The notes below the pieces were generated by a model, which saw only the letters and a list, made by a program, of their open reading frames with translations, was not told the origin of the DNA and did not search any database. A program made the translations under genes and the position numbers. From Bacteroidaceae bacterium (GTDB lineage Bacteria; Bacteroidota; Bacteroidia; Bacteroidales; Bacteroidaceae), in NCBI GenBank assembly GCA_017961965.1, contig JAGCWG010000458.1, forward strand, positions 1 to 9,105: a stretch of DNA of 9,105 nt. The letters run 5' to 3'. This document shows, in pieces, positions 1 through 8,124 of this stretch; the stretch's first letter is position 1; the number at the start of each line of letters is the position of its first letter.

Positions 1-1
1 G

Positions 2-58
2 CCGCAAGGCGGCCAGTTAGAACTTAGCGAAGCGGTCTCACTGACCAACGGGAAGTAA
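2..58 (+). CDS. Possible 3' end of a rightward gene (partial, unidentified)
   Basis: One plus-strand frame is open from the window edge to a TAA at 56-58. It encodes 18 residues, PQGGQLELSEAVSLTNGK, and the other two plus frames stop earlier. The residue mix is unremarkable for a protein C-terminus and would make this gene convergent with tamL. Against it, the stretch is very short, and bases 1-13 form a small perfect hairpin (GCCGC, loop AAG, GCGGC), so it may simply be intergenic. I do not recognise the product. Only sequence to the left of the window can settle it. Confidence 0.3.
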   Translation, partial: PQGGQLELSEAVSLTNGK

Positions 59-59
59 A

Positions 60-109
60 AACAAAGAAAACATAGGAAAACAAAAGAAAACCTATATTCT
101 TGTTTTTTT
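60..109 (+). terminator. Weak intrinsic-terminator-like structure
   Basis: A left arm (AACAAAGAAAACATAGG, 60-76) can pair imperfectly with a right arm (CCTATATTCTTGTT, 91-104) around a 14-base A-rich loop. The best core is ATAGG/CCTAT. A run of seven T follows at 103-109. It lies just after the TAA at 56-58, so it would terminate a rightward transcript. The stem is AT-rich and interrupted, so the call is tentative. Confidence 0.35.
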
Positions 110-138
110 CGGAAATGGTGACAAGCACATGCGCCCCT

Positions 139-189
139 TTGGTAACTCCTTCTCCTCCCCCACGGGGAGGTCGGGAGGGGGCCGTGTCT
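139..189. repeat. GC-run intergenic hairpin repeat, copy 1 (3' of tamL)
   Basis: Read on the plus strand, it starts GGTAACTCC (141-149), then has a perfect 7-bp hairpin: CCTCCCC at 154-160, loop CAC, GGGGAGG at 164-170. It then continues TCGGGAGGGGGCCG (171-184) and ends GTCTTT right at the tamL stop codon. The 14-base block TCGGGAGGGGGCCG is identical to 2790-2803 in copy 2. On the tamL transcript this would be the first structure after the stop, so it could act as a 3' stabiliser or terminator, although no U-run follows it. Confidence 0.65.
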
Positions 190-2565
190 TTAGAACGGAT
201 AACCTACCGCAAAGTGGAAGGCAACGCCATCCTTGAAGAAGCGTGGAATATTATAATATCCCTTCTTACCCGTCTCGTATGGAGCATGGATAGCCACACC
301 CACATCGAAACGAAGCACAAGGAACTCCATATCATAACGGAATCCGAAACCAGTACCAAGTGCCACCTGATCAGCAAGATTGCGGAAGCTGAACTTAGTA
401 ACGACTGACTGTTCATCCTCTACCGTCTGCGACGAGCCGTTGGTGTCACGCAATCTCCACACGTTACCAGCATCGACGAACAAGGCACCATAGACATCAC
501 CGAACATAGGGAAACGATACTCGGCATTAACCTCTGCACGCATGTCGCCACCATGATAGAGATAGACATCCCTGTCGCCGCATGGGTAAGGAGTAGCACC
601 TGCACCAAGGGTACGAGCACCAAAGGCACGAATACTGTTGGCACCACCTGTATAGAACCATTCAGAAGCTGGAGTATTATCAGAATTGCCATAAGAATAA
701 AGGACTCCCAAAAGTGCACGAGTAGCCACACAACTCTTTTCCGTAAGCTTGAATTTGTTACGGAGTTCAAATGTTGCCTTCAGGAACTGACTATAGTCAT
801 CGAACACGAATCTCTTGTGCTTCTCATTGATGTCCTTGCCACAAAGACTCTGTATTCCGCCTATGAGATTACCTGACTCCTTGATGGTGGCAGAGAAGTT
901 TGTACTGACACTCTGAGCACGATTAGAGGAGTTGTCATAAGTATAGACATACTGTATGGCAGGAATATACTCGTCCGTAAGCACTCCCATGACACCTGCC
1001 TGATTGGAATTGACATCCGAATTCAGACGGCGAAGGTCGCTGAGCGTCACCTGAATAGGAGTGAAGGTGTGAGTCTCGTACTTTGAAGTCTGATATTTGT
1101 AATCCACTCCTACCGAAAGACGGTTGATGCGGTAGAACGCAGCCACATTCTCACGGGTGAATGACACACCGAACTTGGTAGATGTTGGATATTTGGTACG
1201 TTTGTTGTTCAGCGTTGGGAACACCGTCCAAGGATAAGACAAGGAAACATCCGCACCATACTGGTACGTGTCAAGGTCATTCATGTCACGGTTACGGTCA
1301 CGCGTCTGCCAGAAGTACGCTCCACGCAACTTGACCGAGAAGGTCTCACCATAACGGAAGGCGTTACGACGTGAGAACGTGATTGAAGCATCAGGTCCTA
1401 CCTGCGAATTACTCTTCTGCGAGAAGTTGAGTTCCACCTCCGTATCTATGAGCTTATCCATCGTAGCATCAAGGCGCACGTCAAGCACGGAACAGGTGTC
1501 CGTGGTGTCACGAGGAGTAAACGTGAAGTTGACGCCCGTGAAAATTCCCATGTTACCGAGTGCCGTGATGGTATTTGCCACACGTTCCTCGCTGTATGGC
1601 CTGCCCGTCCAGAACTTGAAGTTGCGGAACATGACACGTGGTTTGATTGGCACGGCATTACCCTGATAAGCCAACGTGAGACGTCGCATCTTGAGTGTGT
1701 CGTCATACACCATACGGCTTGCTGCCTGACGGTTGCCTGCCTGTGGAGTCGTCTGACGACTGCTCGTCATATTTGCACTCTTACGAATGAAAGCCGAGAT
1801 GTGTCCGAAGTTCCATGTGTGGGCAACCTTCTCGGGAATATCGTTCGTCTGAGCCACAAGCAGAGTGACGCTTCCACGCTTTGAAACCGTATCTGCAAGA
1901 TAATTGATGTAGTCAGGACGATAATAATAGTAGCCGTTATTGCGGAACTCAGATGTGAGACGCGCCTTCTCACTCAGGAGGTCGGAAACGGAGAACTGCT
2001 TGTCACGCTTGATGAAGCTGCTGGCAGCCGTTGCCTGGATGATGCTGTCCTTATCCTCTGGGAAGTCATAACGTATGGAGTCGTAATGATAAGCCTGTCC
2101 AAGGTGGATGTCGTAAGCAATCTTCTGTGTACGTGGATTCTTGCCAGGAATAAGACGATAGTCAATCTTGCCTTGGAAATAGCCATAGTTCTGAAGCACG
2201 TTCTGTGCCACCTTGGTACGTGTAAGAGGGGCAGCCATACTCACGGTACGGGGAGTAGCTCCGAAGACATTGAAGAACCATTTCTTCAATCCTTTGTGTT
2301 CCTTACCGCCCATACTGTTATACACCCACAATCCGATAGGAAGAGGAGTACGCATGGTCGAACTGCCAAAGAGCGAGTTGTTTGGAGCATACGCAAGAGC
2401 ACCTTCCACCTCCTCAAGCACTGTCTGCTCAGCAAGCGAACCTGTCTTGCCCTCCACCTTTATCTCCTTTATTCCAGTGTAGAGGTACTCGTCCTCTGGC
2501 AAGTTGCTTGTCGTGGAACAAGCAACAAGCACAAACATGGATAATATGTAGAGAATCCTTTTCAC
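190..2565 (-). CDS. tamL: TamL: Omp85/TamA-like outer-membrane assembly lipoprotein
   Basis: This 791-residue outer-membrane protein is the Bacteroidota lipoprotein version of TamA, the TamB partner in outer-membrane biogenesis. I chose the GTG at 2565 because it gives a clean lipoprotein signal peptide: MKRIL, a hydrophobic stretch, then lipobox L13-V-A-C16. An in-frame TTG at 2583 would add six residues, and a stop codon lies directly upstream of it. After Cys16 comes STTSNLPEDEYLY, the acidic linker usual in TamL. Residues about 27-340 should be POTRA-like and linker regions, and about 370-791 the 16-stranded Omp85 barrel. GGANSIRAF at 640-648 corresponds to the Omp85 loop-6 V/I-R-G-F/Y motif, with Ala replacing Gly. 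The chain ends FHFAVGYPF, with the terminal aromatic residue expected of a barrel insertion signal. The gene lies downstream of tamB on the same strand, and I saw no promoter of its own in the gap. Family assignment is strong; the TamL name rests on the lipobox plus the tamB neighbour. Confidence 0.9.
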   Translation of the reverse strand: MKRILYILSMFVLVACSTTSNLPEDEYLYTGIKEIKVEGKTGSLAEQTVLEEVEGALAYAPNNSLFGSSTMRTPLPIGLWVYNSMGGKEHKGLKKWFFNVFGATPRTVSMAAPLTRTKVAQNVLQNYGYFQGKIDYRLIPGKNPRTQKIAYDIHLGQAYHYDSIRYDFPEDKDSIIQATAASSFIKRDKQFSVSDLLSEKARLTSEFRNNGYYYYRPDYINYLADTVSKRGSVTLLVAQTNDIPEKVAHTWNFGHISAFIRKSANMTSSRQTTPQAGNRQAASRMVYDDTLKMRRLTLAYQGNAVPIKPRVMFRNFKFWTGRPYSEERVANTITALGNMGIFTGVNFTFTPRDTTDTCSVLDVRLDATMDKLIDTEVELNFSQKSNSQVGPDASITFSRRNAFRYGETFSVKLRGAYFWQTRDRNRDMNDLDTYQYGADVSLSYPWTVFPTLNNKRTKYPTSTKFGVSFTRENVAAFYRINRLSVGVDYKYQTSKYETHTFTPIQVTLSDLRRLNSDVNSNQAGVMGVLTDEYIPAIQYVYTYDNSSNRAQSVSTNFSATIKESGNLIGGIQSLCGKDINEKHKRFVFDDYSQFLKATFELRNKFKLTEKSCVATRALLGVLYSYGNSDNTPASEWFYTGGANSIRAFGARTLGAGATPYPCGDRDVYLYHGGDMRAEVNAEYRFPMFGDVYGALFVDAGNVWRLRDTNGSSQTVEDEQSVVTKFSFRNLADQVALGTGFGFRYDMEFLVLRFDVGVAIHAPYETGKKGYYNIPRFFKDGVAFHFAVGYPF

Positions 2566-2580
2566 TATAATCAATTGAAT

Positions 2581-2610
2581 CAATTAACAATTAATAATTA
2601 ACAATTAACA
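2581..2610. repeat. Heptamer tandem array (C/T)AATTAA, 4.3 units
   Basis: Units are CAATTAA (2581-2587), CAATTAA (2588-2594), TAATTAA (2595-2601), CAATTAA (2602-2608) and a partial CA. On the minus strand this reads GTTAATT, GTTAATT, ATTAATT, GTTAATT. It sits directly upstream of the tamL start and ends at the alternative TTG start. Each unit holds TTAA, so TAA occurs on both strands, and the 7-base period puts it in all six frames. It resembles the array at 8170-8190. Confidence 0.8.
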
Positions 2611-2738
2611 TGCTGAGCCAACGCAAGGCGAGCCAAAGACGGCTCGCTACAGCTACCAGCATTCATCATGTCGCACTCCGCTACCAAAGCCTGCCCGAAT
2701 CATGACTAAGCCTGTTCGCATACACGACTCGACCCTAT

Positions 2739-2812
2739 GGTAACTACTCCCCGCCCTGAAAGGGAGGGGTCGGGGGAGGGTCAGGTGGGTCGGGAGGGGG
2801 CCGCCCGTCTTT
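2739..2812. repeat. GC-run intergenic hairpin repeat, copy 2 (3' of tamB)
   Basis: On the plus strand it reads GGTAACTACTCCCC (2739-2752), with a hairpin pairing 2749-2756 (CCCCGCCC) to 2762-2769 (GGGAGGGG) with one mismatch and loop TGAAA. Further G-rich runs follow, then TCGGGAGGGGGCCG (2790-2803) and GTCTTT, ending 2 bases before the tamB stop codon. It has the same layout and orientation relative to its gene as copy 1, with an extra G-rich segment at about 2770-2789. Confidence 0.65.
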
Positions 2813-5800
2813 CTACCTGAATATAAACAAGTCCGTCCACTTATCCACCTTCTTGCGGAACACGGCACCTGCACCATTCTTCTCAAGCACACCTTCCATC
2901 ACGTTCTCGAAGTCCTTGCCATGGAAGAGACGGACGTAACGTGTGGCACTATTGTCAAGTCGCCATTCGAGTGACACGTCATCTATGAATGAGCCGATAC
3001 CAGAGCTCTGGTTGTTTGCCTTGTTGTCAGACACACGTCCACCAATCACGACGGTAAGACGGTCGTTGAAGAATCGCTTACTGAACTTGAACGAGTAGTC
3101 AGTACCCGTGTCTCCGTTGGAGTACGTTGTCTGGTCAATACCGAGACTCACATCAACGAATGAGTTGAGAGCCTTGCCAGCAATATTGTTAATCTCCGAC
3201 TGGAGGAACGTGTTGAGCGCATTATTAGCCGTGAGCGTAGATGTGTTGCTGTCGGAAATGTACATACCCGTTGCAAGGAGAGCCACGGCAAGCTTGTTCT
3301 TTTCCTCATCCGTACATGTCTCAAGCTCGCTTCGGATAGCCGCATCAATAGGAGCGTCAATCGTGAAGGCAAGACCCATGTTGGAGAGGCTGTTCGTAAT
3401 CTTCATACCCACATCGAACACAACGCTACGTGTTGCACCATCGCTTGACACGGCAGCCTTGGTACGTTCCGTTGCCACGATGTTGAGTATAGGATTCATC
3501 ACGTCACCCGTGAACTCCACGTAGCTTCCGCTCTCTATGGTGAATGTCTTGAGTGGAATGACTGGGAGCGTATATTTCATCTCTCCATCATTAACCGTAA
3601 GTCGTCCGAGTACGGAGAACATACCCTCTGGTGTTGACGTTACGGCAAGCGAACCGCCACCACGAACATAGATGTAGCTCTGACGGTCGGCAGAGAACTC
3701 GCAGTTGACCTTGGCACCTTCCTCCACGTTGAGCGTGATGTTCATGTCAAGTCCCATCATTGACTTGTTCACGTTATGTTCTTCCGAACCGAGAGGCTTG
3801 GAGAGGTCAACGAAGGTCACGATGTCTTCCAGTCGGTCGCCCTGTGAGAGCGGTGTCTCCGTCATGATGTACGTCACATTGGTTGAACTGAGCACATTGA
3901 CCATACCACGCACGGAGAGGTCGTTGAGCGTTCCCGACATACGGCAGAAGAAGTCGCCATAAGCATCGCCGAAGAGTACGGACTTACCAGTACGCTTTGA
4001 CTCGATGAGCTTGAAGTTCTTTCCGTAGATACCGAGAGAGATTCCCATATTGTCAAGGTCGGCAAAATCCACACTACCGTTGATGGTGATAGGTGTCTTG
4101 TCAGCAGCATACACGGAGAAGCGGTCAAACATGAGCTTGCTGTCCTTGATGTTGATTGTGTCGTTTGCAAATCCCAAGCGGAGTGAGTACATGTCACTCC
4201 TGAGTTTTACGTCATTAGGGAGGAACGCACCGTTATAGATAAGTTTGTCCACAGGTCCGCGCACATTCATCTCACCAGCCACAGTACCGTCAAGTGCAAT
4301 CAGCTGGTCAGGTATGAACGGATTGACAAGTGACACAGGTATGTCGAGCAACTTGAGCGTTGCATCAAGCACGCCGTTGTTCTCTGCCGTATAAGTACCG
4401 TTGAGGAAAGCCACATCCACACCGTTGTATTCCACCTGTCCCTCGACCGTATGTTTCAAGAGACCGTCTGGCTTATAGTCGAAGTCAGCCTTGAGGTCGC
4501 CCACATCCATACCTTCGTATGTATATTTCTTGACACCTGCCGTACCGCCTACCCAGAAGTTGTCGTCATGCTCGTTCTGGTTGAACATGGCATCAAGATA
4601 GAGGAGTCCTGTCATCTTAGGAAGGAAAGGAACGACAGAGACAATCTCGGCAAGATTGAGGTTCTGTATTGCTGCCTTTGCCCACTGCTTCCTGTAGTCG
4701 TTAAGTCCTGCCCTGAGGTCAATGGAACAACTGTCGGAAAGGGACTTCAACTGTATGTTTCCATCTACGTGAGTATCCGTAAAGAGTATGACATGATTAT
4801 CAGGATTGAGCTGGAACTTGCGGAATGCTATGATTGGCTGCTCAGGGAAAAGCGTGAGCGTAGTGATGGTGTCAGACGTACCAATCTCCTTACCTGACGA
4901 ATGGACACCGAGGTCAATACCCTTCTCCTTCTTCTTATTATAGAATGTGAGGTGGGCATCCGTCTCGCGTGCTGCAAGATAACCGTCAAGATATGCGCTG
5001 AAAGCCTCAAACATTGGCTGGTCACTACATGACACACCCATGTTATAGACAATACGTCTGCCTTCCTGATAGATATTCAGGAACGTCGTATCCACACTTA
5101 TCGTGTCGTAATGCAAACCATAGACGTGAGCCATAGCACCTACTCCCTTTACAGGTCCCATGTTTACGTCTGCCAACACGTCGGAGAACGTGATGCCGTA
5201 GGCATGGAGCACGGCTGCAAGAGGATTCTTCGTTCCTATGCTTGCCTTCAGATTGAGTTCAGGGAAATACGCACGGAGTTCATCAATATTCTGTGCCTTG
5301 TCCTTAACCTGCTGCTGCGCCTTGTTGCCAAGAACAGCGAATTTGTCAAGGAGCTTGAGGATATTATAAGGAGTATTGAAGTTGAACGAGAGGTCACCCG
5401 TGTAGAGTGAGGCGTATGTAGAATCGGCTGTTGTCTCTGCCTTGAGATTGAAATCGTTGGTTGTTACGCTGTCCTCGGCAATAACCATGTTAAGTCCATC
5501 TACATGGGCAGAACACTTGAGGAGATTCTTCGTATTGGTATTGAGTGAGAACTGTCCCTGAGTGCCGACTGTCAAGGTGTCTTCATAGAGTCCCATGCCA
5601 TGAATGTCGATGAATGGCAAATCAATATTGAGGTTCACATCCACGCTGTTCCTCTTCACCTCACCAGAGAGGTCGAAAGCCGTCTGAAGTACGTCGTTGT
5701 CACAAGCAAGGTTCAGGGTAAGGTTGCCGTTCTCAAGGTTGAGTTCTGCCTCCGTAGTGCTGAGGTTTATCTTACCCATGCGAGCCTCATCAAGCGCCAT

Positions 5801-7357
5801 GGTGGCGAAAGCCCTGGTGCATGGAGAGAAGATGTCTGTTCCGCGTCCGTTGGCATGTATCGTACCCGACAGGCAGAGAGGTTCTTCCATCCTAACCCAG
5901 TCGCTTGTGCGGAAATTGTCTATCGTCACATCGGCACGATACTTCTCCGTATTGAGGTTATAATCGGCAGACAATTTTGCCCTTGATGAGCGAAGAGAAG
6001 CACGGGCATCAGCCTTCAGCTGTGCACCACCCTCAAGACTTGCCTTGCCATCAAGCGTAAGGAACTTGTCGGCAAAGGCATGAAGCCTGTTGACGTATAG
6101 GTCAACAAGGTTTCCTTCTGCCTCAAACTCCACCTCAACAGGTTTGGCTGGAAGATACTGAACGAGCATCTGACGCACATCCTTGAGGTCAGTACCCGGT
6201 TCGAGGAAAGGCTCTGCCATCTTAGTGCTTGTGAGAATATCGCCCTTACCTATCTGTGCATTTATGTCCGCAAAGAATGTTCCCGGATTGATACTGTCAA
6301 AGGCATTGAAGTCCATCCTTGCCTTCATGTCAATCTTTGAATCCGTCGTGAGCACCTTCATGTCAGGAACGTTGAGCCTGAGCGTGTCCATGAGTACATG
6401 TCCCTTCACGTCCACGACATGAAGACCTGCCTTCTCCCTTGCATCAAGATGACGGATGGCAAGTGAGAGGTCACCCGTTCCCTTATATACGATGGAATCA
6501 ACCTCGCCGTTCACATCGCTCAACGCAACCATATTGGAGTAGCTGAGTGACGAACCGCCCAGCTTGACCTTGTCAATCCTGTAAATCTCCTTACCGAGGT
6601 CTATCGTACCCGTAACGAAGGCATCACCCACATGAGCCTTGAGATTCATGGCATCAGGTGTCTTATCCACTATCCACTTGGTGTGGATGCTGTCCCAACG
6701 ACCTGTGTTCAGTTTCAGGTTAACATTGTCTGCCTTGACATCCTCAAGGCGTATCACCCAGTTGAGAGGCTCTGACTCTGTCGTGTCTTCTGGCACGGAA
6801 TCAGCAAGCACCACGGAGAGGTCGGCATCCTTCAGCCATACCTTTGACAGTACGGCTTCTTCCTTATCAAGGCTCGTGACGTGTGAGTTAAGTCCCATCT
6901 CGCCCACGAATCCCTTGACGAGACAAGCCTCCACCATGTCGCGAGTATAGACACCGACATTGTAGAGGCACACATCATCAATCTCCACCACGCTCCTGAA
7001 CAGAGGCATCATCCTTATGCTTACGTCCAGTTTCTCGGCATTGAGTATCGTGTCGCCGTCCTGCACAGCCACCATGCCTCCCATACGGAGGTAAAGCGGG
7101 AACTTGAGGCACACATCATCCACTGTCACCTCCATACCCATCTCATCAGACAGGTAACCAGATGCCCAGTTGACTGCCGCCCTCTGTACTGGTGGCAAGT
7201 AAATAAGTATTGAGAGGAACACGAACAACAAGACAGGCGAAAGGACAATCCACATGAGCGTACGCATAATCCTTGACTTCAGCGTACGCTTACCACCCTT
7301 TTCCGCAACCTTGCTTGGTGTTTGTTGTTTAGTATCTGTTAGTTTATTTTCTTCCAT
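2813..7357 (-). CDS. tamB: TamB: AsmA-like translocation and assembly module protein
   Basis: This 1514-residue protein is expected to be anchored in the inner membrane and to span the periplasm, meeting TamL at the outer membrane. TamB-family proteins are long beta-rich grooves implicated in phospholipid transport between the membranes and in outer-membrane protein assembly. A basic cytoplasmic N-terminus (K20 to R32) precedes one membrane segment at about 34-54, then LPPVQRAAVNW, the usual AsmA/TamB entry into the periplasm. Most of the chain is repetitive amphipathic beta sequence. The C-terminal part matches the TamB (DUF490) domain: SGSYVEFTGDVMNPILNIVA (about 1276-1295), an LQSEINNIAGKAL helix (about 1384-1396), FSKRFFNDRLTVVIGGRV (about 1424-1441) and the end KWTDLFIFR. 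E. coli TamB is about 1260 residues; Bacteroidota forms are often longer. The ATG at 7357 lies about 38 bases after the predicted transcription start, and tamL follows on the same strand. Confidence 0.93.
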   Translation of the reverse strand: MEENKLTDTKQQTPSKVAEKGGKRTLKSRIMRTLMWIVLSPVLLFVFLSILIYLPPVQRAAVNWASGYLSDEMGMEVTVDDVCLKFPLYLRMGGMVAVQDGDTILNAEKLDVSIRMMPLFRSVVEIDDVCLYNVGVYTRDMVEACLVKGFVGEMGLNSHVTSLDKEEAVLSKVWLKDADLSVVLADSVPEDTTESEPLNWVIRLEDVKADNVNLKLNTGRWDSIHTKWIVDKTPDAMNLKAHVGDAFVTGTIDLGKEIYRIDKVKLGGSSLSYSNMVALSDVNGEVDSIVYKGTGDLSLAIRHLDAREKAGLHVVDVKGHVLMDTLRLNVPDMKVLTTDSKIDMKARMDFNAFDSINPGTFFADINAQIGKGDILTSTKMAEPFLEPGTDLKDVRQMLVQYLPAKPVEVEFEAEGNLVDLYVNRLHAFADKFLTLDGKASLEGGAQLKADARASLRSSRAKLSADYNLNTEKYRADVTIDNFRTSDWVRMEEPLCLSGTIHANGRGTDIFSPCTRAFATMALDEARMGKINLSTTEAELNLENGNLTLNLACDNDVLQTAFDLSGEVKRNSVDVNLNIDLPFIDIHGMGLYEDTLTVGTQGQFSLNTNTKNLLKCSAHVDGLNMVIAEDSVTTNDFNLKAETTADSTYASLYTGDLSFNFNTPYNILKLLDKFAVLGNKAQQQVKDKAQNIDELRAYFPELNLKASIGTKNPLAAVLHAYGITFSDVLADVNMGPVKGVGAMAHVYGLHYDTISVDTTFLNIYQEGRRIVYNMGVSCSDQPMFEAFSAYLDGYLAARETDAHLTFYNKKKEKGIDLGVHSSGKEIGTSDTITTLTLFPEQPIIAFRKFQLNPDNHVILFTDTHVDGNIQLKSLSDSCSIDLRAGLNDYRKQWAKAAIQNLNLAEIVSVVPFLPKMTGLLYLDAMFNQNEHDDNFWVGGTAGVKKYTYEGMDVGDLKADFDYKPDGLLKHTVEGQVEYNGVDVAFLNGTYTAENNGVLDATLKLLDIPVSLVNPFIPDQLIALDGTVAGEMNVRGPVDKLIYNGAFLPNDVKLRSDMYSLRLGFANDTINIKDSKLMFDRFSVYAADKTPITINGSVDFADLDNMGISLGIYGKNFKLIESKRTGKSVLFGDAYGDFFCRMSGTLNDLSVRGMVNVLSSTNVTYIMTETPLSQGDRLEDIVTFVDLSKPLGSEEHNVNKSMMGLDMNITLNVEEGAKVNCEFSADRQSYIYVRGGGSLAVTSTPEGMFSVLGRLTVNDGEMKYTLPVIPLKTFTIESGSYVEFTGDVMNPILNIVATERTKAAVSSDGATRSVVFDVGMKITNSLSNMGLAFTIDAPIDAAIRSELETCTDEEKNKLAVALLATGMYISDSNTSTLTANNALNTFLQSEINNIAGKALNSFVDVSLGIDQTTYSNGDTGTDYSFKFSKRFFNDRLTVVIGGRVSDNKANNQSSGIGSFIDDVSLEWRLDNSATRYVRLFHGKDFENVMEGVLEKNGAGAVFRKKVDKWTDLFIFR

Positions 7358-7400
7358 GTTTTGAGTCGAGGCTCTGATATTTACCTGCCATAAAACTATG

Positions 7401-7431
7401 CAAAGATAATAGTAAGCAGCCTAATAACAAA
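7401..7431 (-). promoter_or_regulatory. tamB(-tamL) promoter, Bacteroidota primary sigma type
   Basis: Read on the minus strand, TTTG (7431-7428) is followed by exactly 19 bases and then TATCTTTG (7408-7401), a perfect match to TTTG-N19-21-TANNTTTG. The transcription start should fall near 7395, leaving a leader of about 38 bases before the tamB ATG. The -33 element lies directly beside one copy of a 10-bp direct repeat (7434-7443). Confidence 0.75.
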
Positions 7432-7433
7432 GG

Positions 7434-7477
7434 GTTTTCCCCATTTTTCACGCCTTAATATTTGTTTGTTTTCCCCA
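7434..7477. repeat. 10-bp direct repeat GTTTTCCCCA in the divergent promoter region
   Basis: GTTTTCCCCA occurs at 7434-7443 and again at 7468-7477, a 34-base period. The first copy is next to the tamB -33 element and the second is in the spacer of the marC promoter. This placement would let one protein touch both promoters, but chance is possible in AT-rich sequence with C-runs. Confidence 0.45.
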
Positions 7478-7492
7478 AATGATATAATTTTG
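7461..7492 (+). promoter_or_regulatory. marC promoter, Bacteroidota primary sigma type
   Basis: TTTG (7461-7464), 20 bases, then TAATTTTG (7485-7492) matches the Bacteroidota consensus. Transcription should begin near 7498, giving a leader of about 25 bases without a Shine-Dalgarno sequence. This placement rules out the in-frame TTG at 7466 as the marC start, because it lies inside the promoter. The second GTTTTCCCCA copy (7468-7477) falls between the -33 and -7 elements. Confidence 0.75.
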
Positions 7493-7522
7493 CACTCGTT
7501 TTTTCATATTTATACAACGACT

Positions 7523-8116
7523 ATGGCAGAATTATTCAATTTTCAAGAATTCATAAGCGCATTTTTGGTTATGTTCGCCGTCATCGATATCATCGGCGCA
7601 ACACCTATCATCATCTCACTTCGTCAGCAAGGAAAGGAAGTAAGTGCAGCAAAGACATGTATCTATTCATTTGTCTTGTTGCTCGGTTTCTTCTTTGCCG
7701 GAAACATGATACTCCAACTCTTTCAGATTGACATTGCATCATTCGCCCTTGCAGGTTCAATCGTAGTATTCATCATGGCACTCGAGATGGTACTCAACAT
7801 CGAGATTTTCAAGAGCGAAGATACTGGTGACAAATCGACTCTCGTGCCTCTCGTGTTCCCGCTTATCGCAGGTGCAGGAGCATTCACCACACTCATCTCG
7901 CTCAAGTCACAGTATGCAACTCCTAACATCATACTTGCGGTATTGGCAAACATCGTAGTCATCTATTTCGTCATTGCCTTCACAGGCAAGTTCCAGGACC
8001 GCCTGAGCAAGGAGTTCATCATTGTGCTCCGCAAGTTCTTCGGCATCATCCTTATTGCCATTGCAGCACAGCTCTTCACAACAAACATCCAGAAGCTATT
8101 GCTGATGGGACAATAA
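7523..8116 (+). CDS. MarC family (UPF0056) integral membrane protein
   Basis: This 197-residue inner-membrane protein belongs to the MarC/UPF0056 family. Its role is unknown; the early link to multiple antibiotic resistance, which gave the name, did not hold up. Six hydrophobic segments are visible at about 10-31, 46-66, 70-91, 107-127, 135-154 and 166-187, which is the family topology. Two family-typical motifs are present: D22-IIGATP-I29 in the first segment, and FPLIAGAGAFTTLISL at 112-127, the half-repeat carrying PL-x-AG-x-G. Pro in the usual AGPG is Ala here, a form I associate with Bacteroidota members. The start is the ATG at 7523, because upstream in-frame codons lie in the promoter. 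No Shine-Dalgarno sequence is seen. The gene is divergent from tamB and followed within 15 bases by a GC-run hairpin repeat. Neighbours give no clue to substrate. Confidence 0.9.
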   Translation: MAELFNFQEFISAFLVMFAVIDIIGATPIIISLRQQGKEVSAAKTCIYSFVLLLGFFFAGNMILQLFQIDIASFALAGSIVVFIMALEMVLNIEIFKSEDTGDKSTLVPLVFPLIAGAGAFTTLISLKSQYATPNIILAVLANIVVIYFVIAFTGKFQDRLSKEFIIVLRKFFGIILIAIAAQLFTTNIQKLLLMGQ

Positions 8117-8124
8117 GGAACAGA

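Larger units (their letters stand above)
2566..2812. other. Repeat-rich gap between tamB and tamL
   Basis: These 247 bases separate two genes that should be co-transcribed. They hold the heptamer array next to tamL and a perfect 7-bp hairpin (GCGAGCC 2628-2634, loop AAAGAC, GGCTCGC 2641-2647). Next comes about 90 bases with no recognisable structure, then a GC-run hairpin repeat that abuts the tamB stop codon. A search of the minus strand for TANNTTTG found no match, so tamL probably depends on read-through from the tamB promoter. I see no coding potential. Confidence 0.6.

Noticed and set aside
100..408. 102-codon plus-strand open frame over the tamL 3' end
   Set aside because: It passes through the GC-run repeat and then antisense to conserved barrel strands of tamL, so it is a shadow.
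2086..2544. 152-codon plus-strand open frame opposite tamL
   Set aside because: It is antisense to well-supported tamL coding sequence, has no promoter or recognisable domain, and has the low-complexity character of a shadow frame.
4451..4897. 148-codon plus-strand open frame opposite tamB
   Set aside because: It lies wholly within tamB on the opposite strand and has no family resemblance; long antisense frames are expected in a 4.5-kb gene.
7466..7522. N-terminal extension of marC from a TTG at 7466
   Set aside because: These codons lie within the marC promoter and predicted leader. MAELFNFQEF from the ATG at 7523 is a normal MarC N-terminus.
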